A stretch of 24,367 nt of DNA, from positions 1 to 24,367 of the forward strand of contig JAIRUI010000053.1 in the NCBI GenBank assembly GCA_031254455.1, written 5' to 3'. How positions within the stretch are numbered: position 1 is the stretch's first letter; each line of letters begins with the position of its first letter. Origin of the DNA: Chitinispirillales bacterium (lineage in GTDB: Bacteria; Fibrobacterota; Chitinivibrionia; Chitinivibrionales; Chitinivibrionaceae). Shown one piece after another: positions 1 to 8,111 of the stretch. The notes below the pieces were generated by a model. The model was not told the origin of the DNA, made no database searches, and saw only the letters and a list, made by a program, of their open reading frames with translations. The translations under genes were made by a program, and so were the position numbers.

Positions 1-783
1 AATTACTGCGGTTATCCTAATACTACAGGATTAAAAAGCATTGATTACAGAATTACCGACAATGTTTGCGAGCCTGACGATGCGCAAAATTATCATAGTG
101 AAAAATTATTCAAAATGGATGAATGTTTTCTATGTTATTCGGTTTTTGGAAAACAGTTGTCAAACTTTTCGCTTAAAAATTTGCAAAATCGTCCGATTGT
201 TTTCGGTTCGTTCAATAATTTATCTAAAATGACTAAAAAAACGATTGAACTTTGGTGTAAAGTAACTCTTTCCGTTCCTGATTCTAAACTGGTAATAAAA
301 GACAGAAAGTTTAATGATCCGGAAACTAAAGCGATTACACTCTCAAGATTTGCTGAAAACGGGCTTTGCGCCGACAGAATAACGATTTTAGAATATAGTT
401 TAAACCAAGGCGAACATTTAGAGCAGTACAACAAGATAGATATTGCGCTTGATTCGTTTCCTTATAACGGGACGACGACAACTTGTGATTCGCTTTATAT
501 GGGAGTTCCCGTTATAACGATTTTGGGCGACAGACATGTTTCACGAGTAAGCGCAAGTTTATTGAACGCAGTAGGTCTTGACGAATTGATTGCAAAAGAC
601 GAAGAGGATTTTGTGAAAATAGCCGCAGATTTGGCAGGAAACCCTGAAAGACTTACGGAAATCAAGAAGAATTTACGTGAAAATATGATAAAGTCGCCTT
701 TGATGGATAAAAAATCTTTTACAGAAAGATGGCAAAACGCGATTTTGGAAATGATAGATGAAGTAAAAAAGGAAATTATCTGA
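1..783 (+). CDS. O-GlcNAc transferase-like glycosyltransferase (GT41), C-terminal part, truncated by the window edge
   Basis: The reading frame is open from the first base, so the gene begins outside the window; 260 residues are visible. The sequence follows the catalytic C-terminus of SPINDLY/OGT proteins. A YPNTTGL...DYRITD segment lies at residues 5-20. FGSFNNLSKMT follows at about 68-77, and its lysine (about residue 76) aligns with the UDP-phosphate-contacting lysine of human OGT (FNQLYKID). Then come DSFPYNGTTTTCDSLYMGVPV and HVSRVSASLL. Known members transfer GlcNAc or another sugar from a nucleotide sugar to protein Ser/Thr; bacterial members usually carry N-terminal TPRs, which would lie upstream of base 1. 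The acceptor here is unknown. The ATG at 115 is internal to the domain and is not the start. The 3' end overlaps the convergent rpe gene by 8 bp. Confidence 0.88.
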   Translation, partial: NYCGYPNTTGLKSIDYRITDNVCEPDDAQNYHSEKLFKMDECFLCYSVFGKQLSNFSLKNLQNRPIVFGSFNNLSKMTKKTIELWCKVTLSVPDSKLVIKDRKFNDPETKAITLSRFAENGLCADRITILEYSLNQGEHLEQYNKIDIALDSFPYNGTTTTCDSLYMGVPVITILGDRHVSRVSASLLNAVGLDELIAKDEEDFVKIAADLAGNPERLTEIKKNLRENMIKSPLMDKKSFTERWQNAILEMIDEVKKEII

Positions 784-1453
784 TTTTTTCAATCAGCTCA
801 CGATAATTTTTATTTTCTCCGAAAATATAACTTCCTGCGACAAGAGCGTCCGCTCCGTTGCTCCAACAAATTTTTGCGGTTTCTTCATTTACTCCGCCGT
901 CTATTTCTATAATAAAATCAAAATTTTTATTTTTGCGTATTTCAACTAAATCTTGAACTTTGCGCATAGTCTCAATGATAAATTTTTGTCCTCCGAATCC
1001 CGCATAAACCGACATTATGAGAACCAAATCAATTTTATGTAAATAGTTGGTGAAAAGTGAAATCGGCTTGTCTGGGTTAACGCATATACCAACTTTTTTA
1101 TTGAATGATTTTATTTTTTCTATCGTTTGGTTAAGGTCTTTGCAGGCATCGGCATGAATTGTTATGTAATCGCTTTTTGCTTCTGCAAAACGTTCTATAT
1201 AACGAATAGGTTCGTTTATCATCAAATGCGTATCTACAGGAACATTTTTACTGTTTTGCATGTTAAAATTCTTGACTATTTCCGATGCCGCAGACACAAT
1301 CATTGTCCCGAAACTAATATTCGGCACGAAAATTCCGTCCATTACGTCACAATGAATCCAATCCGCTCCTGCGTTGAGGACTTTTTTAATATCATCTTCA
1401 AGATTTTTGAAATCCGCCGATAAAATGGACGGAGATATGATTTTTTTATTCAC
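776..1453 (-). CDS. rpe: Ribulose-phosphate 3-epimerase
   Basis: A 225-residue TIM-barrel protein of the usual family length. It interconverts D-ribulose 5-phosphate and D-xylulose 5-phosphate in the cytosolic pentose phosphate pathway. Visible signatures are PSILSADF at the N-terminus, the metal/catalytic HCDVMDGIFVPN loop, DTHLMI, HADA, and the phosphate-binding EIDGGVNEETA followed by GADALVAGSYIF. The normally conserved SVNPGFGGQ loop reads SVYAGFGGQ, a two-residue departure next to the active site. The catalytic aspartates (in DVMDG and EIDGG) are kept. The ATG lies at the adjacent nadD stop, so the gene is probably co-transcribed as the last member of the purL-bamD-nadD-rpe run. Confidence 0.93.
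   Translation of the reverse strand: MNKKIISPSILSADFKNLEDDIKKVLNAGADWIHCDVMDGIFVPNISFGTMIVSAASEIVKNFNMQNSKNVPVDTHLMINEPIRYIERFAEAKSDYITIHADACKDLNQTIEKIKSFNKKVGICVNPDKPISLFTNYLHKIDLVLIMSVYAGFGGQKFIIETMRKVQDLVEIRKNKNFDFIIEIDGGVNEETAKICWSNGADALVAGSYIFGENKNYRELIEKIR
780..796. terminator. Small bidirectional terminator-like hairpin at the GT41/rpe convergence
   Basis: CTGATT (780-785) and AATCAG (791-796) pair as a 6-bp stem around a 5-base loop, exactly where the two convergent genes end. Read on the minus strand, the stem is followed by a T-rich stretch (ATAATTTCCTTTTTT). On the plus strand it is followed more loosely by a T-rich tract. The stem is short and AT-rich, so termination strength is uncertain. 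Confidence 0.45.
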
Positions 1454-2053
1454 TTAGTTTTTTGCCTCGTATAAATTGTTTTCTTTGATGAATCTACATA
1501 CATTTTTATCAAGCAAATATCGGCAGGATTTGTTTTGTTTTAGCCGTTTTCTTATTTGAGTGGAACTTATTCCCCAATTTGGACCTTCAAAAAATACTAC
1601 TCTTTCATGTGGTATTATAAATGGGATTTCAATTGAAAAATTTGGTCTTTCGCAAACTGCAAGTTTAACTTTTTGTATTAGTTCCGACCATCTGTGCCAT
1701 TGAACGAATTGCGGTAAATTGTCGCTTCCTATGCAGAAATACCATTCGTCAGCCGAAAATTCAACAGAGAGTCTCTCGACGGTGTTTATTGTGTATGAAG
1801 GAGTCGGTATTTTCAATTCTTTTTCCCACAATTCAAATGAATTGTTGTCGGTTATCGCTTCCTTTATCATGAAGCATCTCTGTTTGTCGGTGACATCGTG
1901 AGAAATTTCTTTCAGTGGATTTACGTATGCGGGAATAAACAAAACCAAATCTAAATTTAATTCTTCGACAGCCATTTGCGCAATAGCGGTATGTCCTGTA
2001 TGAATAGGGTTAAAACTTCCTCCGAGTATTCCTATTTTGGAATATCTCCGCAT
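1454..2053 (-). CDS. nadD: Nicotinate-nucleotide adenylyltransferase
   Basis: A 199-residue nucleotidyltransferase with the N-terminal GGSFNPIHTGH motif (HxGH catalytic signature) and the C-terminal ISSTQIRKRL motif (ISST.IR type). It adenylates nicotinate mononucleotide to deamido-NAD in NAD synthesis. The length is typical of bacterial NadD. The internal segment FCIGSDNLPQFVQWHRW matches the family's substrate-binding region. It is the third gene of the purL-bamD-nadD-rpe run. Its start lies 1 bp after the bamD stop and its stop abuts the rpe start, implying translational coupling. Confidence 0.93.
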   Translation of the reverse strand: MRRYSKIGILGGSFNPIHTGHTAIAQMAVEELNLDLVLFIPAYVNPLKEISHDVTDKQRCFMIKEAITDNNSFELWEKELKIPTPSYTINTVERLSVEFSADEWYFCIGSDNLPQFVQWHRWSELIQKVKLAVCERPNFSIEIPFIIPHERVVFFEGPNWGISSTQIRKRLKQNKSCRYLLDKNVCRFIKENNLYEAKN

Positions 2054-2054
2054 G

Positions 2055-2810
2055 TCACTTGACTCCGGTTTTATCTTTGGATATTATTTTCTTTCGTAAA
2101 GATTCCGTGTCGTTTTTGAATAAATTGTCCCTTTCAAGTATCTCAATCTGGTCTAACGCCTCGGCTAATCTGTTCGCTGCAACTAAATTTTTAGCAAGTT
2201 TAAGCTGCATTTCAGGTAAACGGTTGCTTTGACGATAATCTTCTATAATTGATTGATAATAAATTACAGCCGATTCGTATTTGTTTGTAATTTCATAATA
2301 TTCGGCGTTCAAAATTTCTTTTTCCAACAGTTTTTCTGAAATTGTGTCTAAATAAATTCTGGCGCTGTCGCTCAATTCGCTTTTTGGATATGCTGAAACG
2401 AACGATGAAAACTCTCGTTCCGCTCTCAATAAAAGCCTGTTATCACGCTGGATAATCGGCGCAGATTTGAAACTGCAGTATGCGATGGCGTAATATGCAT
2501 CTTCAATAAACTCAGAATGCGGATAATCTTCTATTATCGTTCTAAATTCCGTACGCGCGTCTTCGTATTTCTTGCATTTCATATAAGAATTTCCCAAAAG
2601 GTAATACAATGAATCGGGAGAATCCAATTGGGCGCCACACTCGTTTTTAACTATGGAAAGCAGATTTATTGTTCTGGAATACTTTTTATTGTTAAATGTT
2701 TCAATACCCGAATTAAAACGCGCTTCACAACGAATTTCTTTACTTTTGCGTTTGGCGAAAGACGGAATAAAAAGAAAAAAACATATCATAATCGCTGTGA
2801 TTTTTTTCAT
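2055..2810 (-). CDS. bamD: BamD-like outer-membrane assembly TPR protein
   Basis: A 251-residue protein with an N-terminal hydrophobic signal sequence (residues 1-19, ending in SFA) followed by TPR-type helices. The repeats SLYYLLGNSYMKCKKYEDA and FRTIIEDYPHSEFIEDAYYAIAYCSF closely follow BamD/YfiO. BamD is normally a lipoprotein of the BAM complex that inserts beta-barrel proteins into the outer membrane. Here no acceptable lipobox is visible: the only early cysteine, in IMIC, has Ile at -1, and a type-I signal peptidase site after SFA looks more likely. The ATG overlaps the purL stop codon (ATGA), so translation is coupled to purL. The family call is good; membrane anchoring is unclear. Confidence 0.82.
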   Translation of the reverse strand: MKKITAIMICFFLFIPSFAKRKSKEIRCEARFNSGIETFNNKKYSRTINLLSIVKNECGAQLDSPDSLYYLLGNSYMKCKKYEDARTEFRTIIEDYPHSEFIEDAYYAIAYCSFKSAPIIQRDNRLLLRAEREFSSFVSAYPKSELSDSARIYLDTISEKLLEKEILNAEYYEITNKYESAVIYYQSIIEDYRQSNRLPEMQLKLAKNLVAANRLAEALDQIEILERDNLFKNDTESLRKKIISKDKTGVK

Positions 2811-5800
2811 TTGAAATACCTCACTCCGCTTTCAAATATTTTTTGGTTTTTATTACCGTGAATATTTATGCCGACATATTTTCCTATTCTTTCGCTGTGT
2901 CCCATTTTTCCCAAGATTTTTCCGTTAGGCGATGTAATTCCCTCAATAGCCCATACGGAACCGTTAGGGTTGAAAGGAATTTTATTTGTCGCTTCGTTTG
3001 TTTCAGGGTCAACATATTGGGTTGCGATTTGTCCGTTTTCTTGAAGCGTTTTTAACCATTTTTCATTAGCGGTGAATCTTCCTTCGCCGTGTGAAACCGC
3101 GATAGTATGAATATCGCCTACAGAAACTCCGGCAAACCAGGGAGAAAGTACGGATGATATTCGTGTGTTAACCATTTGTGATACGTGCCTGTCAATATAG
3201 TTATAAGTAAGAGTAGGGGAGTCTTCTTCAAACGGACGGATTTCGCCGTAAGGCAAAAGTCCCAATTTTATCAATGCCTGAAACCCATTGCAAATGCCCA
3301 AAATAAGTCCGTCACGATTATTTATCAGTTCCATAACTGCATCGACGATTGCGGGATTTCTAAAATAGCTTGCGATGAATTTTCCAGAACCGTCGGGTTC
3401 GTCACAAGCGGAAAAACCGCCCGGTATCATTATTATTTGCGAATTTTTAATGTATTTTACGGATTGTTCCACCGATTTTACAATATTTTCCTGTGTCAAG
3501 TTATTGATAATTTGTGTTGTCGGCATGGCGCCTGCAATTGTGAATTGTCTTACGGAGTCATATTCGCAGTTTGTTCCGGGAAAAACAGGTATATAAACTC
3601 TCGGCGAAGCGTCCGGCATACTTGATTTTACGGATTTTGGTTTAAAATCACTATAGACGGTAGGAGCGTAAGACGGTTCTTTTGCGTTTGTTCTGAACAC
3701 CGATTCAAGCGGTTTTTCCCATGAATCTTTAATTTCTTTAAGTGAGATATTAACCGTGCGCCATTTTTCATCGGTCATGATAATGTTCGGTTCTTCAATC
3801 GTTTTTCCAAGATAAACCGCATCGTTTAAACCGTCCGGTTCTTTAACGCATTCCAAAATAATTTCTCCGTAATTGCTTGCAAACCAATCAAGTTCATCAT
3901 AAGCGGCGGTAATTTCTACTCCTATTTGGTTGCCGAAAGCCATTTTACAAAGTGCAGTAATTGTTCCGCCTTTTCCAACCGTATGAGCCGAGACCACAAC
4001 TTTTTTCTTTATTAATTCCGTAATTTTGGAATAATAATTTCGAAGTTTATCAAAATCAGGTAAACTGTCGTAGGCGACTTTCTCCGCTACCATTCCGGAT
4101 TTATCAGGCAGACGTAAAAGATAAATTTCATTTCCGATAGCTTTGAGCTCGGGCGATATGACATTTTCCGCCAAGACCGGCGCAACAGCGAATGCTACAA
4201 ATGTCGGCGGAACGCTTATTTCTCCAAATGTTCCGCTCATTGAATCCTTTCCACCTATAGCGGGAATTTTTAATTCCAGTTGAATAAGTAAAGCTCCTAG
4301 CAGTGCGGCAAGCGGTTTCCCCCATTTTATAGGGTCTTTCATCATTTTTTCGTAGTACTCTTGAAAAGTTAATTTGGCTTCGGTATAATCACCGCCGGCG
4401 GCTACAATTTTGGCAAGCGCGTCAATAATAGCGAATGCGGCTCCGTGAAAAGGCGACCAAGTGGAAACATCCGGATCAAATCCGTAGCTCATAATCGTAG
4501 CGGTTTTTACTTCTCCGTTCAAAACAGGAAGTTTTGCCGCCATAACCTGCGCCGGAGTTGACATTGTTTTTCCACCGAATGGATGAAGTATGCTTGCGGC
4601 TCCGACAGTAGAATCAAAATGCTCTATTAATCCGCGTTGAGAACAAACATTCAAATTTTCAAAGGTTGAAAGTATTCTGTCTTTTACGGGGATAGAATCC
4701 AAAACAATATTGAAAGGAGTCCAAAATCCTCCGTCTCGTCTGGTTTCGATTTTAGGAGATATTGATGAGGCTTCGACTTCTTGGTGAACGCCATTCGTGT
4801 CAATGAATTCGCGGCTGATATTTAATATTGTATTATCTCTGTAAGTCATTTTAAGGCGCGGTTTGCCTGTAATTACGGCTACTTTTACGGCGGTTAAATT
4901 TTCTTCGTTTGCAAAACGGACAACTTCTTCAAAATCGGACGGATTTATACATATCGCCATCCTTTCTTGCGATTCCGATATCGCCAATTCCGTTCCGTCG
5001 AGCCCCTCGTATTTTCTTGGAATTGCATCCAGGTCAATAGTAAGTCCCGGAGCCATTTCTCCTATTGCGACCGCCGCACCGCCGGCTCCGAAATCGTTGC
5101 AAGACTTTATAATTCGCGAGAAATTTGGATTTCTGAATAAACGTTGAATTTTTCTTTCTGTCGGCGCGTTTCCTTTTTGAACTTCTGCGCCGGACGTTTC
5201 AATTGATTTTTCCGTATGAGGTTTGGACGAACCAGTTGCGCCGCCGCATCCGTCTCGTCCGGTTTTTCCGCCTATTAATACTATAATATCTTTAATTTCC
5301 GGTTTTCCTCTGTAAACGTTTTCTTTTGGAGCCGCCGCGATAACCGCCCCGATTTCTAAACGTTTAGCTACGTAATTTTCGTGATATATTTCATTAACAA
5401 ATCCTGTTGCAAGTCCTATTTGATTTCCGTATGACGAATATCCGCGAGCCGCTTCAAGCGTAATTTTGCGTTGAGGAAGTTTCCCTTTTATTGTTTCCTC
5501 TATCGATTTCCTCGGGTCGGCCGCACCGGTTATTCGCATCGCTTGATAGACGAAAGAACGTCCTGAAAGAGGATCTCGTATGCAACCGCCAAGGCATGTA
5601 GCCGCTCCGCCGAAAGGTTCTACCTCTGTAGGATGATTGTGAGTTTCGTTTTTGAACATAATAAGCCATGGCTCTTTATGACCGTCTTCAAATTCCGCCT
5701 CGACTTCAATGGAACACGCATTAACTTCGTCGGATTCCTCTACATTTTTTACCAAATTATTTTTTTTAAGGTATTTGTATCCTATTGTAGCCACATCCAT

Positions 5801-6646
5801 AAGCGACTGTGGATTTGCATTAACGTCATCGCCGTGAACTTCTTCTCGAAGTGAAATATAGTTCCTGTAAACGTTTCTTATTGTGCTTCCGTATTTTTTT
5901 GCATCTGTTCCGCCGCCTACTGCGACGGAAGTAAATTTTGTTTTGAATGTCGTATGTCTGCAATGGTCTGACCAATAAGTATCAAGAACCTTTATTTCTG
6001 TGATTGTCGGATCTCTGTCTTCTGTATTTTTAAAATAATTTTGGATCAGCGTCAAATCGTCTTTACTCATGGCAAGTCCGCGTTCAATTCTGAATTCTTC
6101 TATTTCTTCCGGTTTTTTGTGAATAAAATTTTCAATAATTTCAATATCTCCGACGGCTTCTATTTTCGGCGTGAGAGTTGCTGGTTTTCTTTGATGAGCT
6201 ATTTGAGAATCAATAGGATTTAATAAATATTCTTTAATTTGATGTATTTCTTTGGTAGTAAGTTCTCCTTTTAAGAGATAAATTTCGGCGCAACGGACAG
6301 TCGGTATTTCTCCGTGCGTTAACAGTTGAACGGCTTGCGCGGCAAAATCCGCTCTTTGGTCGTACTGCCCCGGAAGATATTCTATAACAAGAGGAGTTTC
6401 ATCTTCATCCATCGGATAAACTTCTTCGTAAATAATATCGGTCGGCGGTTCATAAAAAACAGTCGATTTAGCGTTATCGATGTCATCTTTTTTTAAACCT
6501 TCTATGTCATATCTAGTTATTATACGTATGCCTTTTAACGTATTGATCTTAATATAATTTTTTATTTCTTCAAAAAGAGCTGTTGATTTTACTGCAAATT
6601 CTTGTTTTTTTTCCACGAGCAATCTTGTAACCACGTAATTCTCCAT
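2807..6646 (-). CDS. purL: Phosphoribosylformylglycinamidine synthase, long single-chain form
   Basis: A 1279-residue protein catalysing the ATP- and glutamine-dependent conversion of FGAR to FGAM in purine synthesis. The N-terminus (VEKKQEF...) and overall order match the clade-II single-chain form found in clostridia and Bacteroidota, rather than the E. coli-type or split PurLQS. Visible parts are THNHPTEVEPFGGAATCLGG, the glycine-rich GGKTGRDGCGGATGSS, and a C-terminal class-I glutamine amidotransferase domain. That domain has the nucleophile cysteine in GICNGFQ (about C1119) and the His/Glu pair in GHSER (about H1250, E1252), so it appears complete. No strong Shine-Dalgarno is seen before the ATG; a gap of about 100 bp separates it from mnmE. 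It starts the purL-bamD-nadD-rpe run. Confidence 0.95.
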   Translation of the reverse strand: MENYVVTRLLVEKKQEFAVKSTALFEEIKNYIKINTLKGIRIITRYDIEGLKKDDIDNAKSTVFYEPPTDIIYEEVYPMDEDETPLVIEYLPGQYDQRADFAAQAVQLLTHGEIPTVRCAEIYLLKGELTTKEIHQIKEYLLNPIDSQIAHQRKPATLTPKIEAVGDIEIIENFIHKKPEEIEEFRIERGLAMSKDDLTLIQNYFKNTEDRDPTITEIKVLDTYWSDHCRHTTFKTKFTSVAVGGGTDAKKYGSTIRNVYRNYISLREEVHGDDVNANPQSLMDVATIGYKYLKKNNLVKNVEESDEVNACSIEVEAEFEDGHKEPWLIMFKNETHNHPTEVEPFGGAATCLGGCIRDPLSGRSFVYQAMRITGAADPRKSIEETIKGKLPQRKITLEAARGYSSYGNQIGLATGFVNEIYHENYVAKRLEIGAVIAAAPKENVYRGKPEIKDIIVLIGGKTGRDGCGGATGSSKPHTEKSIETSGAEVQKGNAPTERKIQRLFRNPNFSRIIKSCNDFGAGGAAVAIGEMAPGLTIDLDAIPRKYEGLDGTELAISESQERMAICINPSDFEEVVRFANEENLTAVKVAVITGKPRLKMTYRDNTILNISREFIDTNGVHQEVEASSISPKIETRRDGGFWTPFNIVLDSIPVKDRILSTFENLNVCSQRGLIEHFDSTVGAASILHPFGGKTMSTPAQVMAAKLPVLNGEVKTATIMSYGFDPDVSTWSPFHGAAFAIIDALAKIVAAGGDYTEAKLTFQEYYEKMMKDPIKWGKPLAALLGALLIQLELKIPAIGGKDSMSGTFGEISVPPTFVAFAVAPVLAENVISPELKAIGNEIYLLRLPDKSGMVAEKVAYDSLPDFDKLRNYYSKITELIKKKVVVSAHTVGKGGTITALCKMAFGNQIGVEITAAYDELDWFASNYGEIILECVKEPDGLNDAVYLGKTIEEPNIIMTDEKWRTVNISLKEIKDSWEKPLESVFRTNAKEPSYAPTVYSDFKPKSVKSSMPDASPRVYIPVFPGTNCEYDSVRQFTIAGAMPTTQIINNLTQENIVKSVEQSVKYIKNSQIIMIPGGFSACDEPDGSGKFIASYFRNPAIVDAVMELINNRDGLILGICNGFQALIKLGLLPYGEIRPFEEDSPTLTYNYIDRHVSQMVNTRISSVLSPWFAGVSVGDIHTIAVSHGEGRFTANEKWLKTLQENGQIATQYVDPETNEATNKIPFNPNGSVWAIEGITSPNGKILGKMGHSERIGKYVGINIHGNKNQKIFESGVRYFK

Positions 6647-6746
6647 TTCGCTAAATTAACAAGTTTCAGGGGGAAAATATCATTTGTCTAAACAAAACTG
6701 CTGAAAATTTTAAGAGATAGGCGATTTTACTGTGATTTTACGCGCT

Positions 6747-8102
6747 TTATTTTCCTATGCAAAAAGAATCGAATATTTTGTTGATTATTTCATCCGGCGC
6801 TAAAAAACCGTAAATTTCGTTAAGTGTTTTAAGAGTTTCGCGAATATTTTCCGCAACTATTTCAATATTTTGCGAAACGTCTGTAAAATTCATAATTTCA
6901 AGCATATTTTTAATAATCTCCGCCTCTCTTTGACTTGTTAAAAAAGTGTTGTAGCTTTTCTCAGGGAGTTTTTTTTCAATTTGCGATGTTAACGACGACA
7001 CGACGTTTTGAATGCCGAAATTTTGCAATGCCGAAATTTTTAAATATTCTATGTTGTTTTTTTTTAAAAATTCAATTTGTTTATCATTTTGTAAAAGATC
7101 GGTTTTGTTCAAAATCGCTATTAAGATAGGTATATTTTTAATCAATTCATAGTCATTTTTAAATTCAGAATCGTCAGGACTAATCACCCACAACGCCGCA
7201 AGCGCTTTTTCAATTTCTTTTTTTGTTCTTTTTATTCCCTCGTTTTCAATTTCATCGTCGCTTTTACTAAATCCTGCGGTATCAAATAATCTTATAACAA
7301 TGTCGTTAAAAGAAATCGTTTCAGTGATTATATCCCTTGTAGTTCCGGCTTTTTCACTTACAATTACCCGATTTTCGTTGAACAGACAATTAAAAAGCGA
7401 ACTTTTTCCGGCATTTGTTCGACCGACAAGTACTACCGGAATGCCGTTTTTGATTTTTTTTAATTGTGTGTATTTTTCTTTTTGGATTGAAATTTTTTGA
7501 GAAACGTCCGTCAGAATTTCTTTAATTTTTTCGCGGTTGTCAGATTCTTGTTTTAAATCGTCGGTTTCCCAAAATTCGATTTCGCTTTCGATTTCGACAA
7601 GAATGTTTTGTAATTTGTTTTTAATTTCATCAAAAAATTCGCGTCCTTCTCCGTTGTATAGCGCCATTGCGTTTTTGTGAGAATAATAATCTTTCGCCGA
7701 AATTACCGCGTTTATAGCTTCCGCTTTATGCAAGTCGATTTTACCGTTCAAAAACGCTCGTTTTGTGAAATCGCCTTTACCTGCCGCTACAGCGCCAAGT
7801 TCAATCATTCGTTTGATTATCCGCTCAACCGTGATTTGTCCGCCGTGGCAAAAAATTTCTATTACGTTTTCGCCGGTAAATGATTTCGGTGCAAAAAATA
7901 CCGCCGCCATAACGTCGTCAATTATTTCGTTGTTTTTACCGGCAAGTGTGAATCGCTTTATATGCGAATGTTTAAAATCAAAGTTTTCGTAATTTTTTAT
8001 TGATTTTGAAAAAATCTCAACCGCATTGCCGCCGCTCATTCGGATAACTGCGACCGCTCCCGTTCCTTGAGCCGACGACAATGCGACAATCGTTTTATTC
8101 AT
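6747..8102 (-). CDS. mnmE: tRNA U34 5-carboxymethylaminomethyl-modifying GTPase
   Basis: A 451-residue protein. With MnmG it installs the cmnm5 group on wobble uridine of certain tRNAs. The N-terminal folate-binding domain is recognisable (ALSSAQGTGAVAVIRMSG, then FTGENVIEIFCHGG). It is followed by the helical domain and an inserted G domain with P-loop GRTNAGKSS (227-235), the AGTTRD switch, DTAG (274-277) and NKTD. The C-terminus is FCIGK, matching the family's C(I/L/V)GK ending with its catalytic cysteine. The length is normal. It lies 9 bp downstream of oadA on the same strand, so it is probably read through from the decarboxylase operon. Such pairing is not a standard functional link. 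Confidence 0.96.
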   Translation of the reverse strand: MNKTIVALSSAQGTGAVAVIRMSGGNAVEIFSKSIKNYENFDFKHSHIKRFTLAGKNNEIIDDVMAAVFFAPKSFTGENVIEIFCHGGQITVERIIKRMIELGAVAAGKGDFTKRAFLNGKIDLHKAEAINAVISAKDYYSHKNAMALYNGEGREFFDEIKNKLQNILVEIESEIEFWETDDLKQESDNREKIKEILTDVSQKISIQKEKYTQLKKIKNGIPVVLVGRTNAGKSSLFNCLFNENRVIVSEKAGTTRDIITETISFNDIVIRLFDTAGFSKSDDEIENEGIKRTKKEIEKALAALWVISPDDSEFKNDYELIKNIPILIAILNKTDLLQNDKQIEFLKKNNIEYLKISALQNFGIQNVVSSLTSQIEKKLPEKSYNTFLTSQREAEIIKNMLEIMNFTDVSQNIEIVAENIRETLKTLNEIYGFLAPDEIINKIFDSFCIGK

Positions 8103-8111
8103 TAAAACCGA

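Noticed and set aside
115..783. Separate 222-aa gene starting at the ATG at 115
   Set aside because: The frame is open and GT41-like from base 1, so this ATG is internal to a truncated gene.
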